A DNA stretch of 62,720 nt from CAZXWK01 sp964644675. GTDB taxonomy: Bacteria; Actinomycetota; Coriobacteriia; Anaerosomatales; JAAXUF01. The position numbers and the translations under genes are program-made. The stretch spans positions 1 through 62,720 of the forward strand of contig CAZXWK010000008.1 of NCBI GenBank assembly GCA_964644675.1, written 5' to 3'. Within the stretch, counting starts at the first letter, position 1. Each line of letters opens with the position of its first letter. Shown one piece after another: positions 51,439 to 59,389 of this stretch. The notes beneath the pieces are model-generated. The model saw only the letters and a program-made list of their open reading frames with translations. It was not told the origin of the DNA and searched no databases.

Positions 51439-52227
51439 GTGACGGTCTTGGGTCTCGATATCGGTTCGCGCAGCGTCGATGCGGTCTGGCTCGCGGACGA
51501 CGGCTCCATCCTGGACTCCGCCGTCGCTGACTCGGGCTACGACCCCGCGGGCGCCGCGCGTCTCTTCGTCGACCGCGGCTCGCACGACCGGATCGTCGCG
51601 ACCGGCTACGGACGACACTCGGCCCGCACGGCGTTCGGCGCCGACGTCGTCACCGAGATCCGCGCGTACGCGGTAGGGGCTTCTCGGCTGTTCGGTGATG
51701 CCGCGAGCGTGCTCGACATCGGCGGCCAGGACACCAAGGTCATCGCGCTGGGGGCGGACGGCAAGGTAGTCGACTTCGAGATGAACGACAAGTGCGCGGC
51801 CGGCACCGGCAAGTTCCTCGAGGTGATGGCGAAGGCGCTCGGATTCTCGCTCGAGGAGATGGCCACCGCCGCGATGACCGCCGAGAAGACCGTGCCGATC
51901 ACCTCGATGTGCACCGTGTTCGCCGAGAGCGAGGTCACCGGGCTCGTGCATCGCGGCGAGGACCGCTCGGCGATCGCCCGCGGTCTGCACGAGTCGATCG
52001 CCAAGCGGACGATGAGCTCGCTGAAGCGCGTCGGGGCGTCGGGGCCGCTCGTGTTCGCCGGCGGGGTCGCGAAGAACCCGGCGATGGTCGCGCTCATCCG
52101 CGGCGGCTTCGGCGGCGTCGTCGTGGTGCCGGGAGAGCCGCGAGCCGACGGCGGGTCGACCGACTCGCAGGTCGTCGGCGCGTACGGGGCGGCAATCTGC
52201 GGTCTGCCTGATTCGGAGCATCAGTAG
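51439..52227 (+). CDS. Acyl-CoA dehydratase activase-like ATPase (HgdC family)
   Basis: A 262-residue ASKHA-fold ATPase that injects electrons into the preceding Fe-S protein. GTG 51439 follows GGAGCACGTAC. Motifs: LGLDIGSRSVDAVW (phosphate 1), DIGGQDTKVIAL (phosphate 2), NDKCAAGTGKFLEV and SMCTVFAESEVTGL, the two Cys that hold one [4Fe-4S] between two subunits, and VFAGGVAKNPAMV (adenosine). 98 bases after the dehydratase-like gene; a hairpin terminator follows 20 bases downstream. Confidence 0.93.
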   Translation: MTVLGLDIGSRSVDAVWLADDGSILDSAVADSGYDPAGAARLFVDRGSHDRIVATGYGRHSARTAFGADVVTEIRAYAVGASRLFGDAASVLDIGGQDTKVIALGADGKVVDFEMNDKCAAGTGKFLEVMAKALGFSLEEMATAAMTAEKTVPITSMCTVFAESEVTGLVHRGEDRSAIARGLHESIAKRTMSSLKRVGASGPLVFAGGVAKNPAMVALIRGGFGGVVVVPGEPRADGGSTDSQVVGAYGAAICGLPDSEHQ

Positions 52228-52246
52228 GACCGATACCCGCCGAGAC

Positions 52247-52282
52247 GACAGCGGCGCCGCCTTCGAGGGCCGCGCCGCCGTC
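52247..52282 (+). terminator. Terminator-like hairpin after the activase
   Basis: An interrupted 15-pair stem (52247-52261 with 52268-52282, two mismatches) around a TTCGAG loop, 20 bases past the activase stop, followed by TTGCCCTT. Confidence 0.65.
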
Positions 52283-52690
52283 TTGCCCTTCGGTGTGCTG
52301 CCTACCTCGGACGGTACGTCATGCAGTCCGCGTGCGCTTCGTGGTCACCCACGGTGACCCCGCTCGCCGCTCAATGGCGGGAGTCGTTGAAGCGTCAACT
52401 ATCCACGAGGCACTGCGAAACCATCGGAACCGTCGAGGCCGAGGCGACATGTTCGGTCGTGAATGTGTCGCACGAAGGATGATCGTCACCAACGGTGACG
52501 GCCGGCGCCGTTCAACTCCGGAGCCGGTTGTACGATCAATCGGCGGCCGAGCATGTGAGCACACAGCCCAGCTCGACTGTCGCCTGCATCGGGCACACCT
52601 CCCTTCCTAGGAGACGTACCCAGGACTCGATCCGCGCGAAACGACGCCGGGGCCCGCGGGCGCGCCTCCGTCGGCGCAGCGGCCTCCGGA
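52283..52690. repeat. Long intergenic region with a two-copy hairpin repeat
   Basis: About 400 bases with no credible gene; one open frame of about 105 codons exists but looks non-coding. Two 47-base copies at 52343-52389 and 52484-52530 match at 31 of 47 positions by eye. Each opens with a perfect seven-pair hairpin: GGTCACC-CAC-GGTGACC in copy one and CGTCACC-AAC-GGTGACG in copy two, where the outer G-C pair has swapped to C-G. Both then carry CGCCG-x-TCAA and end in GTTG. Nature unknown. Confidence 0.5.
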
Positions 52691-53026
52691 TCAGGTCTGC
52701 GGGGCGGGCACGACGCGCAGTGCCCCGGTCACCGGATGGCACTCCACGCAGTGGTCGCGCGCCCACCGGTAGGCGTCGTCGTGCTGCCCGACGTAGAGTA
52801 GCAGCACGTGGTCTCCGTCGATCCGCGCGATGGCGCGGATGTCCTTGGTGACCCGCATCGATCGCATCGAGCGGTCGTGCGCGTCCCGTACGATCTCGGC
52901 GTGCAGGCCGGACGCGTCCGGCTCGTGGATTAGCTTGTCGAGGAACGCGGCCGTGCGCTTGACGTCGCGCGGGTCGAGCGCGGCGGCCGCCTCGACGAAG
53001 TTGTCCGAGATCTCGATCCGGGCCAC
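52691..53026 (-). CDS. RelE/ParE-like protein, possible toxin
   Basis: A 111-residue protein with GTG 53026 behind GAGGGGGG. The layout fits the RelE/ParE toxin fold: helices at the start (ISDNFVEAAAALDPRDVKRTAAFLDKL), then SMRVTKDIRAIARIDGDHVLLLYVGQHDDAYRWARDH, where the VLLLYVGxHDDAY strand is common in RelE-like domains of solitary proteins and helicases. No antitoxin gene is adjacent, so it may not be a toxin. A CxxC-less His/Cys pair (HCVECH) occurs near the end. Last gene of a four-gene minus-strand group. Confidence 0.65.
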   Translation of the reverse strand: MARIEISDNFVEAAAALDPRDVKRTAAFLDKLIHEPDASGLHAEIVRDAHDRSMRSMRVTKDIRAIARIDGDHVLLLYVGQHDDAYRWARDHCVECHPVTGALRVVPAPQT

Positions 53027-53054
53027 GCGTCCCCCCTCGCGTCCGGCTGGAGCG

Positions 53055-53432
53055 TCAGCCGATCGGCGGTGCCCCGAATCCCCAGTCCTCGAGCAGGGGA
53101 TCGTCCGCGTGGACCTCCCAGTCGATCTTGAGGAGCCGGAGCTGGTTGTAGTACTCCTCCTCGTTGTACTCACGATTGAGGATGTGAAAACGCGCGCCGT
53201 TGAGACCCACGCAGTAGGCGCAGTCGCGGCAGTCGACGCACTGTACGCACTCGATGAGCGAGTCGGAGTTGTGGCAGTTGATGCAGGCCCTCGAGTTGTA
53301 GACGTAGTTGCAGTTGCGACTCGTCTCCACGTTGAAGCACCCGTAGTTGTTCGCGCCGTCACGGTCGTGGGTGTGCTCGGCGCGGATCTTCGCCCACTCG
53401 CGGTCGAGCTCGTTTCGGCTTCTCACTACCAT
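53055..53432 (-). CDS. Cys-rich repeat protein of unknown function
   Basis: A 125-residue protein, ATG 53432 behind AAGGAGAC. Eleven cysteines occur in short repeats of five to seven residues (YGCFNVETSRNCNYVYNSRA; CINCHNSDSLIECVQCVDC), ending with CAYCVGLNGARFHILNREY and a NEEEYYNQL helix. This end motif (C-V-G-L-x5-ILNREY-x-EEEY) is one I associate with large Cys-repeat proteins of uncultured bacteria, thought to form a small beta-helix. A metal-binding or scaffold role is possible. One CHNS but no full CxxCH haem pairing beyond CINCH. Confidence 0.65.
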   Translation of the reverse strand: MVVRSRNELDREWAKIRAEHTHDRDGANNYGCFNVETSRNCNYVYNSRACINCHNSDSLIECVQCVDCRDCAYCVGLNGARFHILNREYNEEEYYNQLRLLKIDWEVHADDPLLEDWGFGAPPIG

Positions 53433-53463
53433 GTCGCGTCTCCTTGCAGCGGGACCCGGGGAC

Positions 53464-54255
53464 CTAGCCCAGGACGGACATCACGACGGCCTCGTAGTCG
53501 GGTTCGGCATCTCCCTGTCGCCACGCGTCCACGATCGCCGCCCCCGCGGGTTCGAAGAACTCGGCCACGTACGCACGGTAGCGTTCGCGGTCGACGATCG
53601 TGTTTCCCTCGGCGTCGAGGTAGTTGCCGCTCATGACACAGTAGAGCCGGTCGCCACCTTCGCGCCAGCCCCGGACAAGTCCGTCGATCTCTGTGGTGCT
53701 CGCGTGCCTGATCGGGGTCAGCAGCTCGACGCCGGCTCCGGCCAGGACGCGCGTCTCGGCGTCGATGGATTCGGTCGTCTGAGAGAGCTTGATCCGGCCG
53801 TCGTGATCGTCGCGCTCGCCGGTGATGATCGGCACCATGCCGAGCGCCCACGAGAGCGGTACGCGTGCCAGGTGGACGTACAGATGGCACGCGAGGCACG
53901 GCGAGTACAGCCCCCACCGCGCAGCGACTTGGGCGGCGACGCGTCCGTTGAGGGCGGTCCAGAGCTTGGGCGAGCCGATGCGCACGGGATCGAGCACGTC
54001 CGCTTCACCGGCGACGAGGGAGCGCAGGTGCCCGACCGCGCGCAGTGGCGCGTCCATGTCGCCGTACTCGGTGGCCGTCGCCACGCTCGTGGGGAGGATG
54101 GCGCTGTGTCCCCCCTCGCGGACCGCGGCGACGACGGCGGCGAGCGAGTCGCGGCCGGCGATCGCGCCGATCGCGAGGTCCGGGAGCGCACGCAGCATGT
54201 CGATCCGGGCGGGACCGATCGCCTCCACGGGGTGCTCGGCGGCGATGTAGGTCAC
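53464..54255 (-). CDS. PP-loop (ATP pyrophosphatase-like) family protein
   Basis: A 263-residue protein; GTG 54255 overlaps the GGDEF stop. The N-terminus has IGAIAGRDSLAAVVAA, a PP-loop-like motif with AGRDS in place of SGGxDS, as seen in ExsB/QueC-related proteins of unknown role. Further conserved segments are SPCLACHLYVHLARVPL, ITGERDDHDGRIKLSQT and ELLTPIRHASTTEID. Such enzymes adenylate a carbonyl or thiolate tRNA; the substrate here is unknown. Coupled with the upstream cyclase gene. Confidence 0.65.
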   Translation of the reverse strand: MTYIAAEHPVEAIGPARIDMLRALPDLAIGAIAGRDSLAAVVAAVREGGHSAILPTSVATATEYGDMDAPLRAVGHLRSLVAGEADVLDPVRIGSPKLWTALNGRVAAQVAARWGLYSPCLACHLYVHLARVPLSWALGMVPIITGERDDHDGRIKLSQTTESIDAETRVLAGAGVELLTPIRHASTTEIDGLVRGWREGGDRLYCVMSGNYLDAEGNTIVDRERYRAYVAEFFEPAGAAIVDAWRQGDAEPDYEAVVMSVLG

Positions 54256-55277
54256 CGCGGAGGCCTGTGGTCGGGGAGCTGCATGCCGTCCTCGTAGACG
54301 AGCCAGGGGTGCGCCGGGTCCAACTTCGCCGAGTACATCGCGATGTCGGACTTCACGATGAGCGACCGGGCATCGTCGTGCTCGGGGTCGAAGTAGGCGA
54401 AGCCGACGCTGGCCTTGATGCGAAGCTCCTCGCCGGCACCCAGTATGGGCTGCTCGATCGACCCGACGATTCGCTCGGCGATCGCGGGGATCTCGGCGTG
54501 CGACGCGAGACGCGGGAGCAGAAGCACGAACTCATCGCCGCCGAGACGCGCGATCGCGTCCTGTTCGCGGACGCACTCCCGCAGACGCCGTGCGGTCTCG
54601 ACGAGCACGTCGTCGCCGACGGCATGTCCGTAGCGGTCGTTGACCGGTTTGAACTCGTCGAGATCGATGTACGCCACGGCCAAGAGGTCTCCGTAGCGCC
54701 GGGCGTCCGCGATCGCGACAGCGAGCCGCTCGTCGAGCCAAGCCCGGTTGCCGAGGCCGGTGAGCGGGTCGTGGTAGGCGAGGTGCTCGAGCGTGCGCTG
54801 CGTTTCAACGCGCTCGGTGACGTCCCGGATGACCGCGACGATGAGAGGTCCGAACGAGGTGTCCACGCGGCGCGAGCGCACCTCCGTCGGGATGGTCGAG
54901 CCGTCGCTGCGCAACGCTCGGCTCGCGAACGTCAGGCGGCCGTCGTGCAGGATCGTCTCGATCCGCCGCGGGGCGCCCGACATCACCTCCGGCGCGAGCC
55001 AGCCGTAGGGCTGCAGTTCGAGAAGCTGCTCGGCCGAGTAGCCCAGGAGCTCGGCGGCCCCCCGGTTGGCGTAGAGGATCCGCCCGTCGGGATTGTGCGC
55101 GATGATCGCGTCGGGCGCCGAGTCGACGAGCGCGCAGAAGAAGCCCGACTGCTCGTCGGCGGACAGGCGCTCGGAGATCTCCCGGGTGAGCAGGGGCGCG
55201 TTGAAAGGCGCCTGCGCGAGGTGCGAGATCGGCAGGTCGTCTTCCGGGCGCGGGGGGTCTGTCGACGTGGGAACCAT
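54252..55277 (-). CDS. PAS-GGDEF diguanylate cyclase
   Basis: A 341-residue soluble protein, probable ATG 55277. PAS domain about 42-155 (DSAPDAIIAHNPDGRILYAN; LQPYGWLAPEV). GGDEF domain 165-325 with YIDLDEFKPVNDRYGH, I-site REQD and active loop RLGGDEFVLLLPRL. All catalytic residues are present, so it should make cyclic-di-GMP. First of a set of three related PAS-GGDEF genes on this strand and first gene of the overlapping PP-loop, Cys-rich, RelE-like group. Confidence 0.92.
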   Translation of the reverse strand: MVPTSTDPPRPEDDLPISHLAQAPFNAPLLTREISERLSADEQSGFFCALVDSAPDAIIAHNPDGRILYANRGAAELLGYSAEQLLELQPYGWLAPEVMSGAPRRIETILHDGRLTFASRALRSDGSTIPTEVRSRRVDTSFGPLIVAVIRDVTERVETQRTLEHLAYHDPLTGLGNRAWLDERLAVAIADARRYGDLLAVAYIDLDEFKPVNDRYGHAVGDDVLVETARRLRECVREQDAIARLGGDEFVLLLPRLASHAEIPAIAERIVGSIEQPILGAGEELRIKASVGFAYFDPEHDDARSLIVKSDIAMYSAKLDPAHPWLVYEDGMQLPDHRPPR

Positions 55278-55372
55278 GAGGTCAGTCTACCCTCTGCGAG
55301 CTGTGGCTGCCGAGGTGGGGAGAGCTTCGCGGTGGCAGACGGGAACCCGAGATGCGGGCGGGGCGAGTTGCG

Positions 55373-56302
55373 TCAGATCGAAGCGTCGGCCCGGGTGACT
55401 CCGAGCTGACGCCGTCTGCGCTTCGCGCGGTACATCGCGATGTCGGCGCGCATGAGCAACGAGCGGGCGTCGTCGTCCCGGTCCTCGAAGTAGGCGATGC
55501 CCAGGCTCGCGTGCACGTCTATGACGAGGTCGTCCAAGGCGACGGGCTGGCTGATCAGCGCCCTGACCTTGTCGCAGACGGTGTTGAGGTCGTCGGCCGA
55601 GGACAACCTGGGGAAGATGATGACGAACTCGTCGCCGCCGAACCGTGCGACGGTGTCTTCCTCGCGAGCCGCCTCGCTGAGCCGATCCGCGAGGGCCATG
55701 AGCACGCTGTCTCCGACGTCGTGGCCGTATTCGTCGTTGATCTCCTTGAAGTCGTCGAGATCGATGAAGGCGACTCCCATGACGTGGCCGTGCCGCCGTG
55801 CGGCCGCGATCGCCTGCTCGAGCCGGTCGTCGAAGAGCGCTCGGTTCGCAAGGCCGGTCAGCGAGTCGTGAAAGGCGAGGTACTCGAGCGCGGCCTTGGT
55901 GGTCATGCGCTCCGTGATGTCATGGGTGACCGCGACGACAAGGGGGCCACCGGGCGTCTCCACCCAACGCGTCCGCACTTCTAAGTAGACGACGGAGCCG
56001 TCGGGGAGGGCGCGCTGCGACATGAACGTGAGGGATCCCGCGTCCTTGATCGCCTGCAGGCGCCGCTCACGCTCCTCGACGTTGGCGTAGTCGCCCGCAA
56101 AGCCCCAGGGTTCGAGGTTCGCGTAGTCGCGCATGGAGAGCCCGAGGGCGTCCGCGGCTGCCTGGTTGAAGTAGACGAGACGCCCCTCGGTATCGTGGAT
56201 GAGGATGCTGTCGAGGGAGTTCTCGAGCGCCAATCGCGTCAGCCACAGCTGTCCATCCGGCGTCATCTTCGCCAAGAGGGGGTGATCTGAGTTGGGTGTC
56301 AT
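55373..56302 (-). CDS. PAS-GGDEF diguanylate cyclase
   Basis: A 309-residue soluble protein, ATG 56302. PAS domain about 20-140 (NSLDSILIHDTEGRLVYFNQ; ANLEPWGFAGDY). GGDEF domain 145-300: FIDLDDFKEINDEYGH, I-site REED, RFGGDEFVIIFPRL. It is 95 bases upstream of the next cyclase and clearly paralogous to it and to the one at 56811. Likely active. Confidence 0.92.
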   Translation of the reverse strand: MTPNSDHPLLAKMTPDGQLWLTRLALENSLDSILIHDTEGRLVYFNQAAADALGLSMRDYANLEPWGFAGDYANVEERERRLQAIKDAGSLTFMSQRALPDGSVVYLEVRTRWVETPGGPLVVAVTHDITERMTTKAALEYLAFHDSLTGLANRALFDDRLEQAIAAARRHGHVMGVAFIDLDDFKEINDEYGHDVGDSVLMALADRLSEAAREEDTVARFGGDEFVIIFPRLSSADDLNTVCDKVRALISQPVALDDLVIDVHASLGIAYFEDRDDDARSLLMRADIAMYRAKRRRRQLGVTRADASI

Positions 56303-56409
56303 GGCCTCACAGGCTTTCCGGACCGCCTGGCATGAAGGATCATGCCGGCACAGGCGGACGGTTCAGGTTTCGTCAGGCGCAAGCGCCGTGCCGAATCCGG
56401 ACATAAGCG

Positions 56410-56697
56410 CTACTTCTTCTTGGTCTTCTTCTTGGACTTGGCCGCCTTCACCTTTGCGACGGGCTTCTCGGCCGCTGACTTGAGGGCCTCGAGAGCGGCC
56501 TCGAGCTTGGCCTCGAGCGCGTCGATGCGGGCGTTCGTGGACGCGAGGGTGTGGCGAGGAGTCGCTGGCTTTGCGGGCGCGGCCGCGGGGCGAGCGGCAG
56601 CCGGCTTTGCCGCGGGTGCCGCCGGCGGCTTGGCAGGGGCGGCCGACGTGCTCCGGGTCGTTGTCTTGCGCGTGGACGAACTGCGGGGGGTCGGCAT
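56410..56697 (-). CDS. Small Lys/Ala/Pro-rich histone H1-like protein
   Basis: A 95-residue basic protein; start ATG 56697 behind GAGAGG rather than an upstream ATG at 56742. A Ser/Thr/Arg then Ala/Pro-rich part (APAKPPAAPAAKPAAARPAA) leads to a predicted coiled coil (STNARIDALEAKLEAALEAL) and a poly-Lys tail (KAAKSKKKTKKK). Such composition is typical of nucleoid-associated or polyphosphate/phasin-like proteins in actinobacteria. Function not provable; low-complexity coding with codon use like its neighbours. Confidence 0.65.
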   Translation of the reverse strand: MPTPRSSSTRKTTTRSTSAAPAKPPAAPAAKPAAARPAAAPAKPATPRHTLASTNARIDALEAKLEAALEALKSAAEKPVAKVKAAKSKKKTKKK

Positions 56698-56810
56698 GAG
56701 CGATCCTCTCTCAGTGCGGCGGCGGAGCCGGAACGGATGCATCTGTGCCGTTTATGCCCCCGAGGGGTGATGGGCTCACCGCGGGTTCCGCACGAGTGCC
56801 GAAGGCGAAC

Positions 56811-57656
56811 CTAGGGCTGCACCGAGAGGAACTCGTCCCAGCCCTCGAGGCCGCTCTGCTTTGCGCGGTACATGGCGTGGTCAGCCCTCGTGAGCAGCTC
56901 GTCGGGGGCTTCGCCCTGCTCGTAGCACGCAAGACCGACGCTCGCGGTGACGCGGATCTCGTGGCCCTCGATGACGATCGGTTCGCTGATTCGCTGCGCG
57001 AGCCCCGCGGCGATGAGGGCCAGGTCCTCGCACTCGGCCACGCGAGGGAACAGCGCCACGAACTCGTCGCCGCCCAAGCGGGCGACGGTATCGCCCTCGC
57101 GAACGCCCGATACCAGGCGATCGGCGACCAAGCAGAGCACCTGATCGCCGATGCCGTGTCCGTGCGTGTCGTTGACCGGCTTGAAGTCGTCGAGATCGAT
57201 GTAGACCATGCCCACGTTGTCTCCGTGCCGGTCGGACTCTGCCAGCGCCGCACGCATCCGGTCCTCGAGCGTGACTCGATTGGGCAGGCCGGTCAGCGTG
57301 TCGTGGAAGGCGAGGTGTCTCATCCGCCGCTCGGCGCGGTGGCGTTCGGATATGTCACGGATCACCGAGATGACGATCTCGCCGTGCTGGGGGGTCTCGA
57401 TGACCCGCGCGTGGACCTCCGTGGGAAGCACCTCGCCGGTCTCGTCCGAGCGGCCTGCCGATTCGAAGACAAGACCGCCGTTGTGCCGGATCGCGTCGAG
57501 CCGGTCCTTGACGGACGAGCGCATGCCGGCCCTGACCCAGCCCCAGGGCTCGAGGTTCACGAAGTCGTCCTGACTGATGCCGTAGATGCGGCACGCGGGG
57601 GCGTTCACGTAGACGATCAGCCCGTCGATGGTGTGCGCCATGACGCCGTCGAGCAT
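56811..57656 (-). CDS. PAS-GGDEF diguanylate cyclase, true start unclear
   Basis: At least 281 residues from ATG 57656. The PAS domain (MLDGVMAHTIDGLIVYVNAP; VNLEPWGWVRAG) and GGDEF domain (YIDLDDFKPVNDTHGH, I-site REGD, RLGGDEFVALFPRV) are intact. The frame stays open upstream to 57863 and encodes plausible protein (SESSERDRLPAEGGISAS; AFEEELELKSTLLDS) leading straight into the PAS domain, yet has no ATG, GTG or TTG. ATG 57656 has no ribosome site. Either an unusual start codon is used or a frameshift lies near 57850, where ATG 57853 starts the neighbouring frame. Confidence 0.85.
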   Translation of the reverse strand: MLDGVMAHTIDGLIVYVNAPACRIYGISQDDFVNLEPWGWVRAGMRSSVKDRLDAIRHNGGLVFESAGRSDETGEVLPTEVHARVIETPQHGEIVISVIRDISERHRAERRMRHLAFHDTLTGLPNRVTLEDRMRAALAESDRHGDNVGMVYIDLDDFKPVNDTHGHGIGDQVLCLVADRLVSGVREGDTVARLGGDEFVALFPRVAECEDLALIAAGLAQRISEPIVIEGHEIRVTASVGLACYEQGEAPDELLTRADHAMYRAKQSGLEGWDEFLSVQP

Positions 57657-57966
57657 GCTGTCGAGGAGCGTCGACTTGAGCTCGAGCTCCTCTTCAAAGG
57701 CGGCGAAAAGCGACGCGCTCGCCGACGCGCTGATCCCGCCTTCTGCGGGGAGGCGGTCTCTCTCGCTAGATTCACTTGTGATGATGACGCACCGCCGATC
57801 AGCCGGCGTTCTGATCCCTGTTGAGGCTCTATCGGCACGCAGCAGGGTCCCATTTAGCGAAGTTCAGCCTTCTGTTCGCACTTTCGCGGGGGTTTCCTGC
57901 AGGTTGTGACGGGTATCACCGGTCCGCGCAGGGCGGGCGGGACGGCGTCGGCGGCGGTGCTTCGGC

Positions 57967-57972
57967 TATACT
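57967..57972 (+). promoter_or_regulatory. -10 element of serS
   Basis: TATACT within TTCGGCTATACTT, 47 bases before the start codon; same context as at 46957. No clear -35 partner. Confidence 0.45.
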
Positions 57973-58018
57973 TCGTCCAGCTCTCGCCCCCGTCCGGAAC
58001 GCTTCTGGAGGCATCGCG

Positions 58019-59302
58019 ATGCTCGACGCCCGCTTCATCCGAGAGAACCCCGAAGTCGTGCGCAAAGCCATGGCCGGTCGCCGAGCGTCTTGGGACGTCG
58101 ACGAGTTCCGCAGGCTCGACGAGGAGCGCCGCAGGCTGATCGGCGAAGTCGAGGGGCTTCAGGCCAAGCGAAACGAGGCGTCCAAGGCCATCGGCGCGCT
58201 CATGAAGGACGGAAAGCGCGACGAAGCCGAGCAGGCCAAAGAAGAGGTGCGGCTCGTCAACGACAAGATCACCGGTCTCGAGGCGCATCTCGAGGCGGTC
58301 GACGCCGACACGCGGCAGCTGCTGCTCACGGGGCCCAACCTTCCCGCCGACGAGGTGCCCGTGGGTGCCGACGAGACCGAGAACGTCGAGGTCAGCCGCT
58401 GGGGCACGCCCCCAACCTTCGACTTCGAGCCGCAGGCGCACTGGGACCTGGGCCCGGCGCTCGGAATCCTCGACTTCGAGCGTGCGGTCAAGCTCGCCGA
58501 GTCGCGGTTCGTCCTGCTCGGCGGGATGGGTGCTCGGCTGAATCGGGCGCTCATCAACTTCATGCTCGATACCCACGCGGAGGCGGGCTACAAGGAGTGG
58601 GCGCCGCCCGCGCTCGCCAACGCCGAGACGCTCACCGGCACCGGCCAGCTCCCCAAGTTCGAAGACGACCTCTACAAGACCGGCGAGGGGCTCTACCTCA
58701 TCCCCACCGCCGAGGTGCAGCTCACCAACATCCACCGCGACGAGGTGCTCGAGGGCGAGACCTTGCCGCGCCGCTACACCGCGTACACGCCGTGCTTCCG
58801 CGAGGAGGCCGGTTCGGCCGGCCGAGACACCCGCGGCATGATCCGCGTCCACCAGTTCGACAAGGTCGAGCTCGTGAAGTTCTCGCGGCCCGAGGACTCG
58901 ATGGCCGCGCTCGACGGCATGCTCGCCGACGCCGAGCGGATCCTCCAGAAGCTCGGTCTCGCGTACCGCGTCATCGTGCTTTGCACCGGTGACATGGGGT
59001 TCTCGGCGGCGAAGACCTACGACATCGAGGTCTGGCTGCCCAGCTACAACGGCTACAAAGAGATTTCCAGCTGCAGCAACTGCACCGACTTCCAGGCACG
59101 CCGGGCGTCGATCAAGTACCGGGACCCGGCCGAGTTCAAGGGCTCGCGCCTGGTTCACACGCTCAACGGCAGCGGCCTCGCGGTCGGGCGCACCCTTGCG
59201 GCCGTGATCGAGAACTACCAGCGCGCCGACGGGAGCATCGAAGTGCCCGAGGTGCTGCGTCCGTACCTGGGGGGCATCTCGGAGATTCGCGCCGAGGGCT
59301 AG
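58019..59302 (+). CDS. serS: Seryl-tRNA synthetase
   Basis: A 427-residue class II synthetase charging tRNA-Ser. ATG 58019 has CTGGAGG upstream and gives the normal start MLDARFIRENPEVVRKAM. Residues 1-105 are the long coiled-coil arm that grips the tRNA variable arm. Motif 2 is YTPCFREEAGSAGRDTRGM, with TAEVQLTN before it (serine pocket), and motif 3 is LNGSGLAVGRTLAAVIENYQ. SSCSNCTDFQARR is also typical. The leader of about 40 bases is too short for a T-box. Confidence 0.98.
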   Translation: MLDARFIRENPEVVRKAMAGRRASWDVDEFRRLDEERRRLIGEVEGLQAKRNEASKAIGALMKDGKRDEAEQAKEEVRLVNDKITGLEAHLEAVDADTRQLLLTGPNLPADEVPVGADETENVEVSRWGTPPTFDFEPQAHWDLGPALGILDFERAVKLAESRFVLLGGMGARLNRALINFMLDTHAEAGYKEWAPPALANAETLTGTGQLPKFEDDLYKTGEGLYLIPTAEVQLTNIHRDEVLEGETLPRRYTAYTPCFREEAGSAGRDTRGMIRVHQFDKVELVKFSRPEDSMAALDGMLADAERILQKLGLAYRVIVLCTGDMGFSAAKTYDIEVWLPSYNGYKEISSCSNCTDFQARRASIKYRDPAEFKGSRLVHTLNGSGLAVGRTLAAVIENYQRADGSIEVPEVLRPYLGGISEIRAEG

Positions 59303-59389
59303 GCGCGAGCGCCACCGGCACGGGGTTCGAACGCACGGCCCGACATCCGCAGCGAGCCGGTCGAGGACCGCGAGAGTGGGGGGAGTGCG

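Noticed and set aside
52293..52610. A 105-codon open frame in the intergenic region
   Set aside because: No ribosome site, Arg/His-rich composition, and it runs through both copies of the hairpin repeat.
52691..53026. Complete toxin-antitoxin pair
   Set aside because: Only a RelE-like gene is present; the adjacent Cys-rich gene has no DNA-binding fold.
57860..58018. T-box leader for serS
   Set aside because: The likely transcript leader after TATACT is only about 40 bases, too short, and no T-box sequence is present.
59324..59332. tRNA T-loop-like GGTTCGAAC
   Set aside because: No acceptor, anticodon or D arm can be formed around it.
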